A stretch of 64,000 bases of DNA from contig OX595997.1 in the NCBI GenBank assembly GCA_951394045.1, positions 1,178,001 to 1,242,000 of the forward strand, read 5' to 3'. The DNA comes from Nitzschia sp. DOCU1. Lineage: Eukaryota > Bacillariophyta > Bacillariophyceae > Bacillariales > Bacillariaceae. Positions 1 through 8,681 of this stretch are shown in pieces (position 1 is the first letter of the stretch; each line of letters starts with the position of its first letter). The notes below the pieces were generated by a model that was not told the origin of the DNA, made no database searches, and worked only from the letters and a program-made list of their open reading frames with translations. The translations under genes were made by a program, and so were the position numbers.

Positions 1-149
1 TACTTAACTACTACCAGAATTAAGTCGACAAGACCCCCTGGCGACTAGGAAAGAAACTAGAGGAATAGAATTGGTGATAGTCATCGTCACTCGAAGCGAC
101 ACACACGGCAGCAATACTTGGAATCGTCATCGTAGGACAAAGACAACGT

Positions 150-1289
150 TCATCTTTCGTCGACTAGAAACGGGGTTTGTTCTGTCAAAACGGTTCGCAC
201 CCGCTCAGAAACTTCGTTGCCTCCCGCTTTTCTTTGACTGAGTTCGTTGAACATAGACTTTTGTGCCACTTTCCAGTAATTTTCAGGAATTAGAGCTACC
301 ATTTCGGATACAAAGGATGAAATTAACGTTTGATCCAAAAAGCTGTACTCGTCGGTCGTTCTTTGTGAAGATTGTAGTACCTGGGCCTCGGTCATGTCAA
401 TAAAGATGGTTTGACCTGTCGATTTGGAAATGAGTGGTTGAACATCGATTGTGATGATATTTGCGGCTAACATTTGCACCAAGGTCCGTACAATTTGATC
501 CACAGCTACCATTCGGGCGCCTTCATTGTCCACTTCGGAAACGCTCGCAACGGCATCTCTCATGTAGGGTGCCACTAAAATCATGGTGCGAGCATTAGTT
601 GCAGCAGACGTCTTGTCGCCGGGATAGGGAAACATGCCCAAGCAACGCTCCGCGGCCTGAACTTGTCGATCCTCCAAGAGTTGTAGGGTAGAACATTCGC
701 GCTTAACCGTCTTGGCCGTTCCTTCCCAACTGATTTTTAACAGCACATCACGTTCAGGGTATGGTGCGCTATTGGATGACGCCGACGATTGTGGTTCCTG
801 GTCAAACGCAAAGACGGCTCCCCCACCACCAGCCCCGACGATTTGCGGTTTTCTCAAAGAAATTTGGCGATCCATCCCCGTCGCTCGATCTCGATACGTC
901 AACTCAGTGTTTTCCGAAAGATCGACGGATCCATTCAGTAAATCCCAGTGGTACATGTCGGCGGCCGCATTGGCAGGAGGGAGACAGGCTGTACAACAGG
1001 CCAATCCAAAGCCGAACGCAAGCAGAGAATGGATTATGGGTGGATCTTTCTTGTGGGTAGGAACGTTGCTCTCACTATTTCGGGCTTGTCGCGTCGCGAC
1101 ACCAACATTCCATCCACGCGAGCATTGCACCCTGACTGCAGCCAGCAAAATAAGACGCAATAGCAGACATTTGCATGTAGGTGCTGAACGCAGTCGTCTG
1201 AAACTGACTGCCATGGAACAAACCAGACAATGCTCGAGTGTCCACACCAAGAGTAATAAGAAGTAGGAGCAATGCCGTACTACCACCAA
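150..1289 (-). CDS. Kinase-like protein with thylakoid-lumen-type presequence
   Basis: The 379-residue product begins with a hydrophobic signal-peptide-like stretch (residues 5-25). A second hydrophobic block follows around 42-56, then a basic stretch, and a third hydrophobic segment (88-105) ends in an ANA/A processing-type site at 106-109. This order resembles the tripartite presequence of lumen proteins in secondary plastids. Residues 151-162 form a glycine-rich loop and Lys185 sits in a VLLKI strand, as in protein kinases. A distal IDVQPL...IDMTEA segment occupies the place of the catalytic and DFG loops but lacks HRD and DFG, so it is probably a pseudokinase or atypical kinase. An alternative Met at residue 26 (position 1214) would give a shorter signal. 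Transcribed away from the next gene. The kinase fold is moderately supported; the lumenal location is inferred. Confidence 0.72.
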   Translation of the reverse strand: MVVVRHCSYFLLLLVWTLEHCLVCSMAVSFRRLRSAPTCKCLLLRLILLAAVRVQCSRGWNVGVATRQARNSESNVPTHKKDPPIIHSLLAFGFGLACCTACLPPANAAADMYHWDLLNGSVDLSENTELTYRDRATGMDRQISLRKPQIVGAGGGGAVFAFDQEPQSSASSNSAPYPERDVLLKISWEGTAKTVKRECSTLQLLEDRQVQAAERCLGMFPYPGDKTSAATNARTMILVAPYMRDAVASVSEVDNEGARMVAVDQIVRTLVQMLAANIITIDVQPLISKSTGQTIFIDMTEAQVLQSSQRTTDEYSFLDQTLISSFVSEMVALIPENYWKVAQKSMFNELSQRKAGGNEVSERVRTVLTEQTPFLVDER

Positions 1290-2035
1290 CGATGGGAAGG
1301 TCCAGGATTCGGAGGAAAGACTGCGCAGAAGATCAATATGTTATCCCGACAAAACAAGGCATCCTTCATCCGCGTCATGTAATCTCTTGTCGCTTTTGCT
1401 TTTGGCTATTTTTCAATATGAGGATGAAGGAATACAAAATTCATACCCATCATCGCGCCTGGCAGAGGAGCAATGCGACCACGATCTGAATCTTGTTGCC
1501 GTCTTTTGATTTTACCCTTTTTGGCGCGAACGGGCATAGGAGGATCCTCCTTCCGAAGCATTCGTAAAAGTCACTTCGTATGAGCGCGTGTTAGAACGAA
1601 CGGCCGGCCAACGAAAACAAATCATTCATTATTACTGTATGAATATCTAATTTGATCGTTATATGTGTGAAGGAATAACGGCCTTAAATACAAGATCCAG
1701 ATTCCGAGCCGGGCGGGCTTCCACCCATTGTCGCCAAGACTCCATGAACGGCCCTCCATAGTTGCCCATGGAATCTCTGGTGGGGCAGGCGTCGTTTCTT
1801 GTTGCACCAGCGCCGACTGTGATCCAATTTGGAAAACAAAGACGCCGTACCGCACTCGACGACTATTATCGCGGCCCAGAGGATCGAAAGAAAACAGGCC
1901 AGTATTCACCCACAGAGTTACTACCCTTGTGTTTCTGGAGTACTCGAGGTCTGGGATTTACTTCTGTTGAATTCAGGGTTCTATCTGACAAGAGGATTCT
2001 GCCCATTTTTTGTCTTCAAAACACCGTGAAGCACC
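1290..2035. promoter_or_regulatory. Divergent intergenic region, 746 bp
   Basis: No credible coding sequence. The stretch separates two divergent genes and must hold both promoters. I see no recognisable core motif that I would assign. Confidence 0.4.
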
Positions 2036-5000
2036 ATGGGGAACGCCGAGTCGCAACCCTTAGACCCCAAGGCAAAGTACAAGGCGCACAGTTTCCCAGG
2101 TTCGGCTATTGTGGATAGTTTGACGGCTCCTGTGTGCGGTAGTTTGAATGATACCGTGGGTGGAAATTCGCCCAAGCAGACCCACGGCATTTCCAAGTTT
2201 CTGAATCAGGCCGAATCCCTTTGTGTCCAGTCTCCATCCAGTGATAACGGCAAGAAAGGCTTTAGCGAGTTCGATGATGAGTACGAAGACTTTCGAAAGG
2301 ACAAGGAACACTTGGAGGACGATGACGAAGATTCTTTGGGTCGAACTAAGGATCGTTATCAGCCGCCCACATCGCCGGCGAATCCAACGTCGGCACTTTT
2401 TGCTAGAGCGCTGGTCAGCGAAGTCACTGACAATCCAAAGACGATGAGACCAGCAGAAATGGCAGAACGAGAAAGGAAACTTCTCAAGGCTCAAGAACGC
2501 GCTCGGTTAGCCAAAAAGACGGGGGATCAATCTCGGCCAGTGGGCGTTCCAGGAGGCGTCGGAACCCCCAGTGTTCTGGGAAGTTTGGCCCATGCCTTGA
2601 CGGGTCATACGGATCCCTTGGCAGTGGCACAAGCGCAAGCCCGAGAGATCAAAGCCAGCGTTATGCCACCGAATAGCATGTCGGAGAATCGAGCACAAGT
2701 TGACTCGAATGGCGCCAATGGGGAACTCGTTCCTGGAAAGCACACGATTACGATCGGCCTCAGTTTGAGTCGACGGTCTATTATCGGTCATCCTGACACT
2801 GTTACTCGACAAACTGCCTTTGATTTCAACGAGTTGCAAGATCGTGAATACAAGTATGTCTCTAGCACGGATAGTACTGGTTGGAGAGCTGGCGGTGGGG
2901 AGCGAGGAGGGCCTCAATCACCAACGAACACTTCAACTACCGGTGCGGACGGGTCGGACGACGGCACGGACTTTGGGATTAATGTCAAGCCACTCTCTAC
3001 TGGCGCTGGAACCCCCACGGGTGCCGCTCACAAGACTGCGGCTCCTGATACGGTTCACATTCCCATTATTCATATTGATGCTGAATCCCCCCAAGCTATT
3101 GACGAAATTATCGCAGCTCTGGCTCGTGGAGAAGTCTTTATTCCTCACATGGCCATCATGCCAGAAGCTCTTAGCGTGGATGGGGTTTCGCCTCCTGATT
3201 TGGTTGTCCGCTTTGGTACAGAACGCAATGAAGACTTGCCTCCCGATGAGTGGCCCAACTGGTGCTTGGAATTCATGCACAATCAACTTTACGAATACTT
3301 CCACGGCATGGGGGCGCGGTGGATGAAGCGACCCTTCTCCATCACTCTAGCCCGAAAGGTCCGATGGAAGACGGTCAAGCATATGAATCGTTATTTTGCG
3401 CACGCGGAGCGAGTCATTGATGCTTGGAGAGAGAAGGGTCCTCAATACTTGGACCCTCAGTTAGCATACATTGAGGGCGGCGCCACACCGGAGGAAGTGG
3501 CCAGACCTCACGGTATCTATTTGTTGCGAAACGGCGTACCTACAAACTACTTTGCTCCCAACTTTGATCCGCCTTACACCACCAAGATGACTCGAAGTTT
3601 GCTCATCAACGTTATGGGCAAGAGCTGGGACAAGAAACGACGTGAATGGACGTCAGAACCGACTCCTCGATTGGTCACACCGGCAATGCTCATGACTGCC
3701 ATATGCGGGTGCGGAGATAACAACGCTGGTGGTTTCATCGCCAATGAAGTCACTCTCAAGAACAAGATTAATAGCTCTACCATTCCCAGGGACTCCGTCA
3801 AATCGGCCGAGCCGATGCCCGTGAAGAAGTTTCAGCAGCAGCATTCGTCTGTGTCAACTACGTCTCAGCAGCATCAGTCAGCTCAAAAGTTTCAGCCTCA
3901 GACTCCAGCTGGAACCGAAGCCGCTGATACGGATATCATGTCCGAACCCGTAGGTCAGAGTACTCCAGCTCATCCTTCCAACAAGGAACGAAGGCCTGCC
4001 GAACCCACACCAACTGAAGACGAAGACCCTCCTGCTTCCTCGGTGGCCAACGGCTCAACTCCTCGTTCGTTCCGGCACTTGGACTTGCATGTATCTAGCT
4101 CGTCTGCCGATGGACAAGAGAGTCAAGCGTCGTCGTCGGTACTGTCCCCCAAATACGGAGCACAACCAACGCCAGAACAGCTCATTTCGCCTCATGTGGA
4201 TGCGCAGAAGGACAGATACGTTATGCCCGAGACTCCTGACGCAGCTGGGGACACGAACGAGGCAGATGTCTCGATGGACACTGGCACCAGTGACTATGTG
4301 CAACCGTCGGTTACCAACACCAATTCGACAGTTATGCACATGAACCTATCGGCAGATACGTTTGTGAAACGGGAATTGGCGCGACGAGTTGGGCGTGAAG
4401 AAAAGAAGGAAGATCCAGAGACGATGGCCTCGGATGAGGATTGGCTTGACAACATGGTAAGTCAAAGCAACGGAGCTTATGCATCCAAGGTACCATACGG
4501 CAGTCGGCTAACTCAGTTCTCGTCCGTGAAATTTAAGGGTAAGCCATTGCCTTCCCCGGCTCCTGCAGGCCCTGCCATGACCGAGAAAGACAAGGTGAAG
4601 GAAGCTCTTGAGAAGGAACGAGCTCGACAAATAGCCCTTGTGGCGATGGCTCATGAGCAAACCAAAGGACAAGAGAACACGTACAAATCGATGAACTATG
4701 ATCCTTTGAGCAAGTCCGAATTAGCGAAGATCTCCAAGAGATCGCCCAAGGATCCTACTGCTATCACCAAGAACAACTCGGGGGTCTCATTGGACTATTC
4801 CGTTGACTCGACATCATATGTTGGTGGTGATGGATCGACGATGGGCGGATCCAGTCTGATGGGTGGAAGGTTTGCTGGGGATGGGTCTGTCGCGACAGCA
4901 TCGACCAAGGGAACGTGGACGAATGCAGTCCAAAAGAAGGATCCATTGGCGATTTCGGCAAACGACGCTTTCCCGAATACTCGGGACGATGACGAGGTAT

Positions 5001-5224
5001 CCGGCTTTTCGCTTCAAGAGTCCAGCGGTAGCATGGAAGTTGTTCCGAGCGACGAAGAACTTTTTGCAGTGGGTTGGGCCAAGGCATTGGACCCCAAGAG
5101 TGGAAGCTACTACTATTTCACTTTGGATCGAACAAAGATTGTATGGGATAATCCTCTGGCGACTCGAGGTAGCAATGACTCGGGTGAAACTGGCTCTGTT
5201 CCAGAGAGTGCGGCTGTGATATGA
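2036..5224 (+). CDS. N-myristoylation-type WW-domain protein
   Basis: Intronless, 1062 aa. The start MGNAES fits the consensus for N-myristoylation (Gly2, Ser6), which supports this ATG and suggests membrane association. The first 330 residues are acidic and Ser/Pro-rich. A conserved-looking globular block rich in Trp and aromatics follows at about 335-570, and I do not recognise it as a named domain. A long low-complexity Gln/Ser/Thr/Pro region with a charged helical segment comes next. Near the C terminus lies a WW domain (about 1010-1045): an early Trp, a YYYF strand, and the closing W-D-N-P. WW domains bind proline-rich ligands, so a scaffold or adaptor at a membrane is plausible. Function otherwise unknown. 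Confidence 0.88.
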   Translation: MGNAESQPLDPKAKYKAHSFPGSAIVDSLTAPVCGSLNDTVGGNSPKQTHGISKFLNQAESLCVQSPSSDNGKKGFSEFDDEYEDFRKDKEHLEDDDEDSLGRTKDRYQPPTSPANPTSALFARALVSEVTDNPKTMRPAEMAERERKLLKAQERARLAKKTGDQSRPVGVPGGVGTPSVLGSLAHALTGHTDPLAVAQAQAREIKASVMPPNSMSENRAQVDSNGANGELVPGKHTITIGLSLSRRSIIGHPDTVTRQTAFDFNELQDREYKYVSSTDSTGWRAGGGERGGPQSPTNTSTTGADGSDDGTDFGINVKPLSTGAGTPTGAAHKTAAPDTVHIPIIHIDAESPQAIDEIIAALARGEVFIPHMAIMPEALSVDGVSPPDLVVRFGTERNEDLPPDEWPNWCLEFMHNQLYEYFHGMGARWMKRPFSITLARKVRWKTVKHMNRYFAHAERVIDAWREKGPQYLDPQLAYIEGGATPEEVARPHGIYLLRNGVPTNYFAPNFDPPYTTKMTRSLLINVMGKSWDKKRREWTSEPTPRLVTPAMLMTAICGCGDNNAGGFIANEVTLKNKINSSTIPRDSVKSAEPMPVKKFQQQHSSVSTTSQQHQSAQKFQPQTPAGTEAADTDIMSEPVGQSTPAHPSNKERRPAEPTPTEDEDPPASSVANGSTPRSFRHLDLHVSSSSADGQESQASSSVLSPKYGAQPTPEQLISPHVDAQKDRYVMPETPDAAGDTNEADVSMDTGTSDYVQPSVTNTNSTVMHMNLSADTFVKRELARRVGREEKKEDPETMASDEDWLDNMVSQSNGAYASKVPYGSRLTQFSSVKFKGKPLPSPAPAGPAMTEKDKVKEALEKERARQIALVAMAHEQTKGQENTYKSMNYDPLSKSELAKISKRSPKDPTAITKNNSGVSLDYSVDSTSYVGGDGSTMGGSSLMGGRFAGDGSVATASTKGTWTNAVQKKDPLAISANDAFPNTRDDDEVSGFSLQESSGSMEVVPSDEELFAVGWAKALDPKSGSYYYFTLDRTKIVWDNPLATRGSNDSGETGSVPESAAVI

Positions 5225-5755
5225 AACCAAAATAGCTGATGCCGTCAAAGTGCCGTTCACTCGCTTGACATGTTTTAATAATACACATTTTCAAAAGTCA
5301 TGCAATATAAGTAGTTTATGTGATAAGCTAGTATTGTGATCGGTGGGCGTTTGCGATGACGTTGCCGCAAGCCTTTGACATTGCGTCTGGTCTTTCCCTT
5401 CATCGGCCTTGAAGATTGCACAAAGAAAGTTAGTGTGATTGTACCGAATCAAGACAAAAGAGGAGAAATGACTCTCGCTTCAGTAGGATGGGGAACCCCA
5501 TGCCAACTACCAAGGAAAGGAGAGCACCACGAAATGTAGTGCAGTAGCCCGGGATCGGCAAGGGATTTCACGTCCCAAATATCCACAATCGGTGACGCCA
5601 TAGCATTAGAATCCAAAGACTATGGTGGAAGTTTACAATCACGGCACGTTAAGGGTCTAGAGAGAATCTAATTATGGATTGCTGTAAAGTGTAAAAGATC
5701 ACCGTGCGGTCGTGCGTTGCGACACAAGGGGCCAAGTCGAATGGCCACACGTTTG
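5225..5755. other. Intergenic spacer between convergent genes
   Basis: About 530 bp holding the 3' ends of two convergent genes. No gene, RNA or repeat recognised. Confidence 0.4.
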
Positions 5756-7129
5756 TCACGTCGCAGCTGTGGTCGCCGACTCGTCCAAGGCGGCCAGATT
5801 GTTCGCTTCCGCGGCCAAGGCGGCTGCGTTGCAAAGCCCCGGTATTTCTTGTAGTAAATGTCGTAGAACATCGATATCGTCGTTGCTCCTGGCTAGCACG
5901 TCGACCCATTGACTCATGGACGCCGTCGGCTCGCGCAAGAGACCCCGTCCTGCGCCATTCATTCTTAAGTATAGGTCGATTTGGGCTTGCTGCGATGGTG
6001 ACGCTGTTACCGATAAGCTCTCAATGATATAGTTGAGCTGTAACATTTTCATGGCCTCTGTGTACCCCTGTTGTCCAATATCTCGCAACGACCGCAATGA
6101 AAGTGTCTTAATCGTCGAATTAGTTTCCATAGCCAGCATCATATGTTGAAAACCATCACTTTCTAGTTTGTGATAGTCCAGAGATACTGTTTCAAGCGAC
6201 TCATTATTTCCAAGCTGCGAGGCAATCGCTTCAAAATGGGGATCTTCCAGCTCCAAGAAGCTCAGCTGTAAATGCCTTAGACTCGTAACCCCGACTAACT
6301 TGGCAAGTGACTCAGGAGAAATGAGCCGGACATCTTGACCACTCAAAGCATGACTCCCACAACCAGAGAATTCTAATCGATCAAGATTTGGGATAGTTGA
6401 GAATGCCGCCACGAGTGGGTCGAGCACATCTGGTTCTGTGTTGGCCCAATCATTGGCGAAAAAGTTTGTCATGGAAATTTCTTTCAACGACGCATGATTT
6501 TGGATGGCAACCCCCAAGGCCGAGATGAACCCCTTATGTATGGCAGTCACTTGCATGTCTTCTAGAGCTACTCTCCTCAGTTTCGTCGCCTGGCGTAGCG
6601 ACAGTAACCCCGAAGGTGGAATGGACTCGATGTGAAAGCGCGAGGAACTCTGAATCACAAGGTCTTCCAGAGATGGAATTTCGCCGAGGCAATTGAGGAA
6701 CCTGAGCACGTTGTCTTCGGACATATTCGTCAAAAAGTCGGTTCGGATGAAAATGTCGCGGACGCCGCTCTCCTTCAAAACCTTCAGAAAGGCATCCATG
6801 TGTTTATCTGCATCTTTGCACGAGACAAGCTGGATCGATTGCGTCGGGTCGTCTTCTGCCGCCAGGCTGCTGCATAATTTCTTTAGCTTCATGATTTCCT
6901 TGCTCGACAACAACGCAGGACAAAAAGAATGCTCACTGGTGCAATAGCTCAGTGTCTCGGGTTCGCCTTGACAAACCTTCCACAGCTGTTCTATCGATAT
7001 AGATGCCGAAGAAGAGTTTGGGTGCCGCTCATCAAGGAACTCATGCAGAAACCCCCTGTCATCGCTCGGCATCGTTTGTCCGCGGGCGTGGTCGTCCGCC
7101 GAAGCACTTCCTTCGCGAGAGAGCGGCAT
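5756..7129 (-). CDS. Leucine-rich-repeat (RNI-like) protein
   Basis: Encodes 457 aa. The N-terminal 100 residues are acidic and unremarkable. From about 125 to 400 there are at least eight irregular leucine-rich units of the ribonuclease-inhibitor type, each with an L-x-x-L-x-L core and spaced about 25-30 residues; segments such as SLRHLQLSFLEL and TIKTLSLRSL show the pattern. No F-box, kinase, NB-ARC or transmembrane segment is visible, so this is a soluble LRR protein likely used for protein binding. The Ala-rich C terminus (NLAALDESATTAAT) ends cleanly. No introns are needed. Partner and pathway cannot be told from sequence. Confidence 0.82.
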   Translation of the reverse strand: MPLSREGSASADDHARGQTMPSDDRGFLHEFLDERHPNSSSASISIEQLWKVCQGEPETLSYCTSEHSFCPALLSSKEIMKLKKLCSSLAAEDDPTQSIQLVSCKDADKHMDAFLKVLKESGVRDIFIRTDFLTNMSEDNVLRFLNCLGEIPSLEDLVIQSSSRFHIESIPPSGLLSLRQATKLRRVALEDMQVTAIHKGFISALGVAIQNHASLKEISMTNFFANDWANTEPDVLDPLVAAFSTIPNLDRLEFSGCGSHALSGQDVRLISPESLAKLVGVTSLRHLQLSFLELEDPHFEAIASQLGNNESLETVSLDYHKLESDGFQHMMLAMETNSTIKTLSLRSLRDIGQQGYTEAMKMLQLNYIIESLSVTASPSQQAQIDLYLRMNGAGRGLLREPTASMSQWVDVLARSNDDIDVLRHLLQEIPGLCNAAALAAEANNLAALDESATTAAT

Positions 7130-7258
7130 AGCATCGATCGACGGGGGTTCTTCTCTCCATTTCTTTAAGGGCCTATTTTCCTGTCATAATGGAATGACTT
7201 TTCGGCTTATTTTTACAAAATCGGACACGCAACATCGCCCTCCGTCCGCTTTCCAATC

Positions 7259-7688
7259 GCACCCCTAACATATCCAACCTCTAAAATTCAGTCATCCAAC
7301 CTCTAAGAATACTTAAGCCTAACCGTAAAATAACCCTAGCCCTAACCCAAACCCTAATCTTACAACTGCCCTAACAGTCATAGGGAGGCATATATGCGCG
7401 GCATGCATGATGCAGGCAAGGAACGGACTCTCAACCTGTAAGAATAGAAGTAAATATATTCATGATTGTATATATACATTGGGGTCCGCAACCCGTAAGA
7501 GATGCACATACAACCTGTAAGGCCTGTCCGCCAACCAGTCAATATGCCCTTATATAGGCCTCCCTATGACTGTTAGGGCATAGGTAAGGTTAGGGTTTGG
7601 GTTAGGGCTAGGGTTATTTTACGGTTAGGCTTAAGTATTCTTAGAGGTTGGATGACTGAATTTTAGAGGTTGGATATGTTAGGGGTGC
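7259..7688. repeat. Fold-back inverted repeat with telomere-like arms
   Basis: Two arms of about 135 bp (7259-7394 and 7551-7688) are near-perfect reverse complements around a 156-bp centre. The arms carry degenerate CCCTAA/TTAGGG units such as CCCTAGCCCTAACCC, followed by two ATCCAACCTCTAA-type units. Outer ends read GCACCCCTAAC and GTTAGGGGTGC. No clear target-site duplication or open reading frame. It may be a MITE/fold-back element or an inverted duplication of an interstitial telomeric tract. The RNA would form a very long hairpin. Confidence 0.85.
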
Positions 7689-8681
7689 ATGATGCAGAAT
7701 CGATGAGGACAGCAAAGTGGCGACGAAAATGGATGAAAACTTCGACAATTGTCTTCATGGTAATAAGTGCGCACTATTTTTTCCACGACGCCGTTTGAGT
7801 CACATTTCTTTCCTGCAGTGCTCCTTATTACCTTGTTCTTTCCTACTTTTGCAGGCGTCTGGTTTTGTTCAACAAAACCAAACCAATATTTTTGAGAGCA
7901 ACGATCCTGAGGACTGATCTCGACCCCAAATTCCAATTCTCCCCTGCAAAAAGGAGAGCAGCACAAAATACAATGCAACCGGTTTGTGGTTCACGTCCTC
8001 CACTCGCGTGCCTCGCGAAGAGTTAAGTGTCGTTGTGCTGAAAATGTGCGTGGGAGGATTGAAATCGGCAGTACGCTGTCGAGTGAAGTGGATTGTTGTT
8101 TCTAGGCGGATCTCCCTCCCGAATGTAGGTAGAGGGAGCTCTCTTCCGGGGCGAGCAGCTGTGACCTACCGGCGGAATCGAACTGCTTTGACGTAGCGGT
8201 TGGGCTCAGTAACTTGTTGTGTGAAACATAACATATGAAGCTAAGAACTCAAGAGTTTGGTTCTTCGTCCGTACAATCGTCTTTCGGGATATTATTTGTT
8301 AAAGCTAGGAAAGCGTCTCTAGAAAGTCACTTTTTGATTACTATTATGCATCTAGTAGAGCCACAATACTTGAGTAGATATCTTTGGGGGCGCGTAGTAG
8401 CAGGGTAGATTCCGATGCGACAGCATAGCTTCATTGCTTTTGCCCTTTTCGTCGTTCTAGCGGTGGTCATGAGCAGCATCTTTACCACACTAATAGATGA
8501 CCATCGTGGTAATAGATTGACTCGAAGACTAGCTCAGAATAGTTAGGAGTATGGCTACAATGAAGTGCATTTCAACATGCAAGCTTGCTTATCTGTTATT
8601 GCATGGGCGCTGAGGAACCTGGCCACATCCTCGCAGCAGCCGCCGCAACTCAAATTAACTGTGTAATACAAGTGCTCAATT
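7689..8681. other. Gene-poor stretch, about 1 kb
   Basis: Short open frames only, none with family features. A GGAATCGAAC block near 8175 resembles a tRNA T-arm on the minus strand, but the rest of a cloverleaf does not form. Nothing assigned. Confidence 0.4.

Noticed and set aside
8150..8260. Possible minus-strand tRNA (GTTCGATTCC T-arm-like block)
   Set aside because: The T-stem has mismatches, and no matching acceptor, D and anticodon stems could be built.
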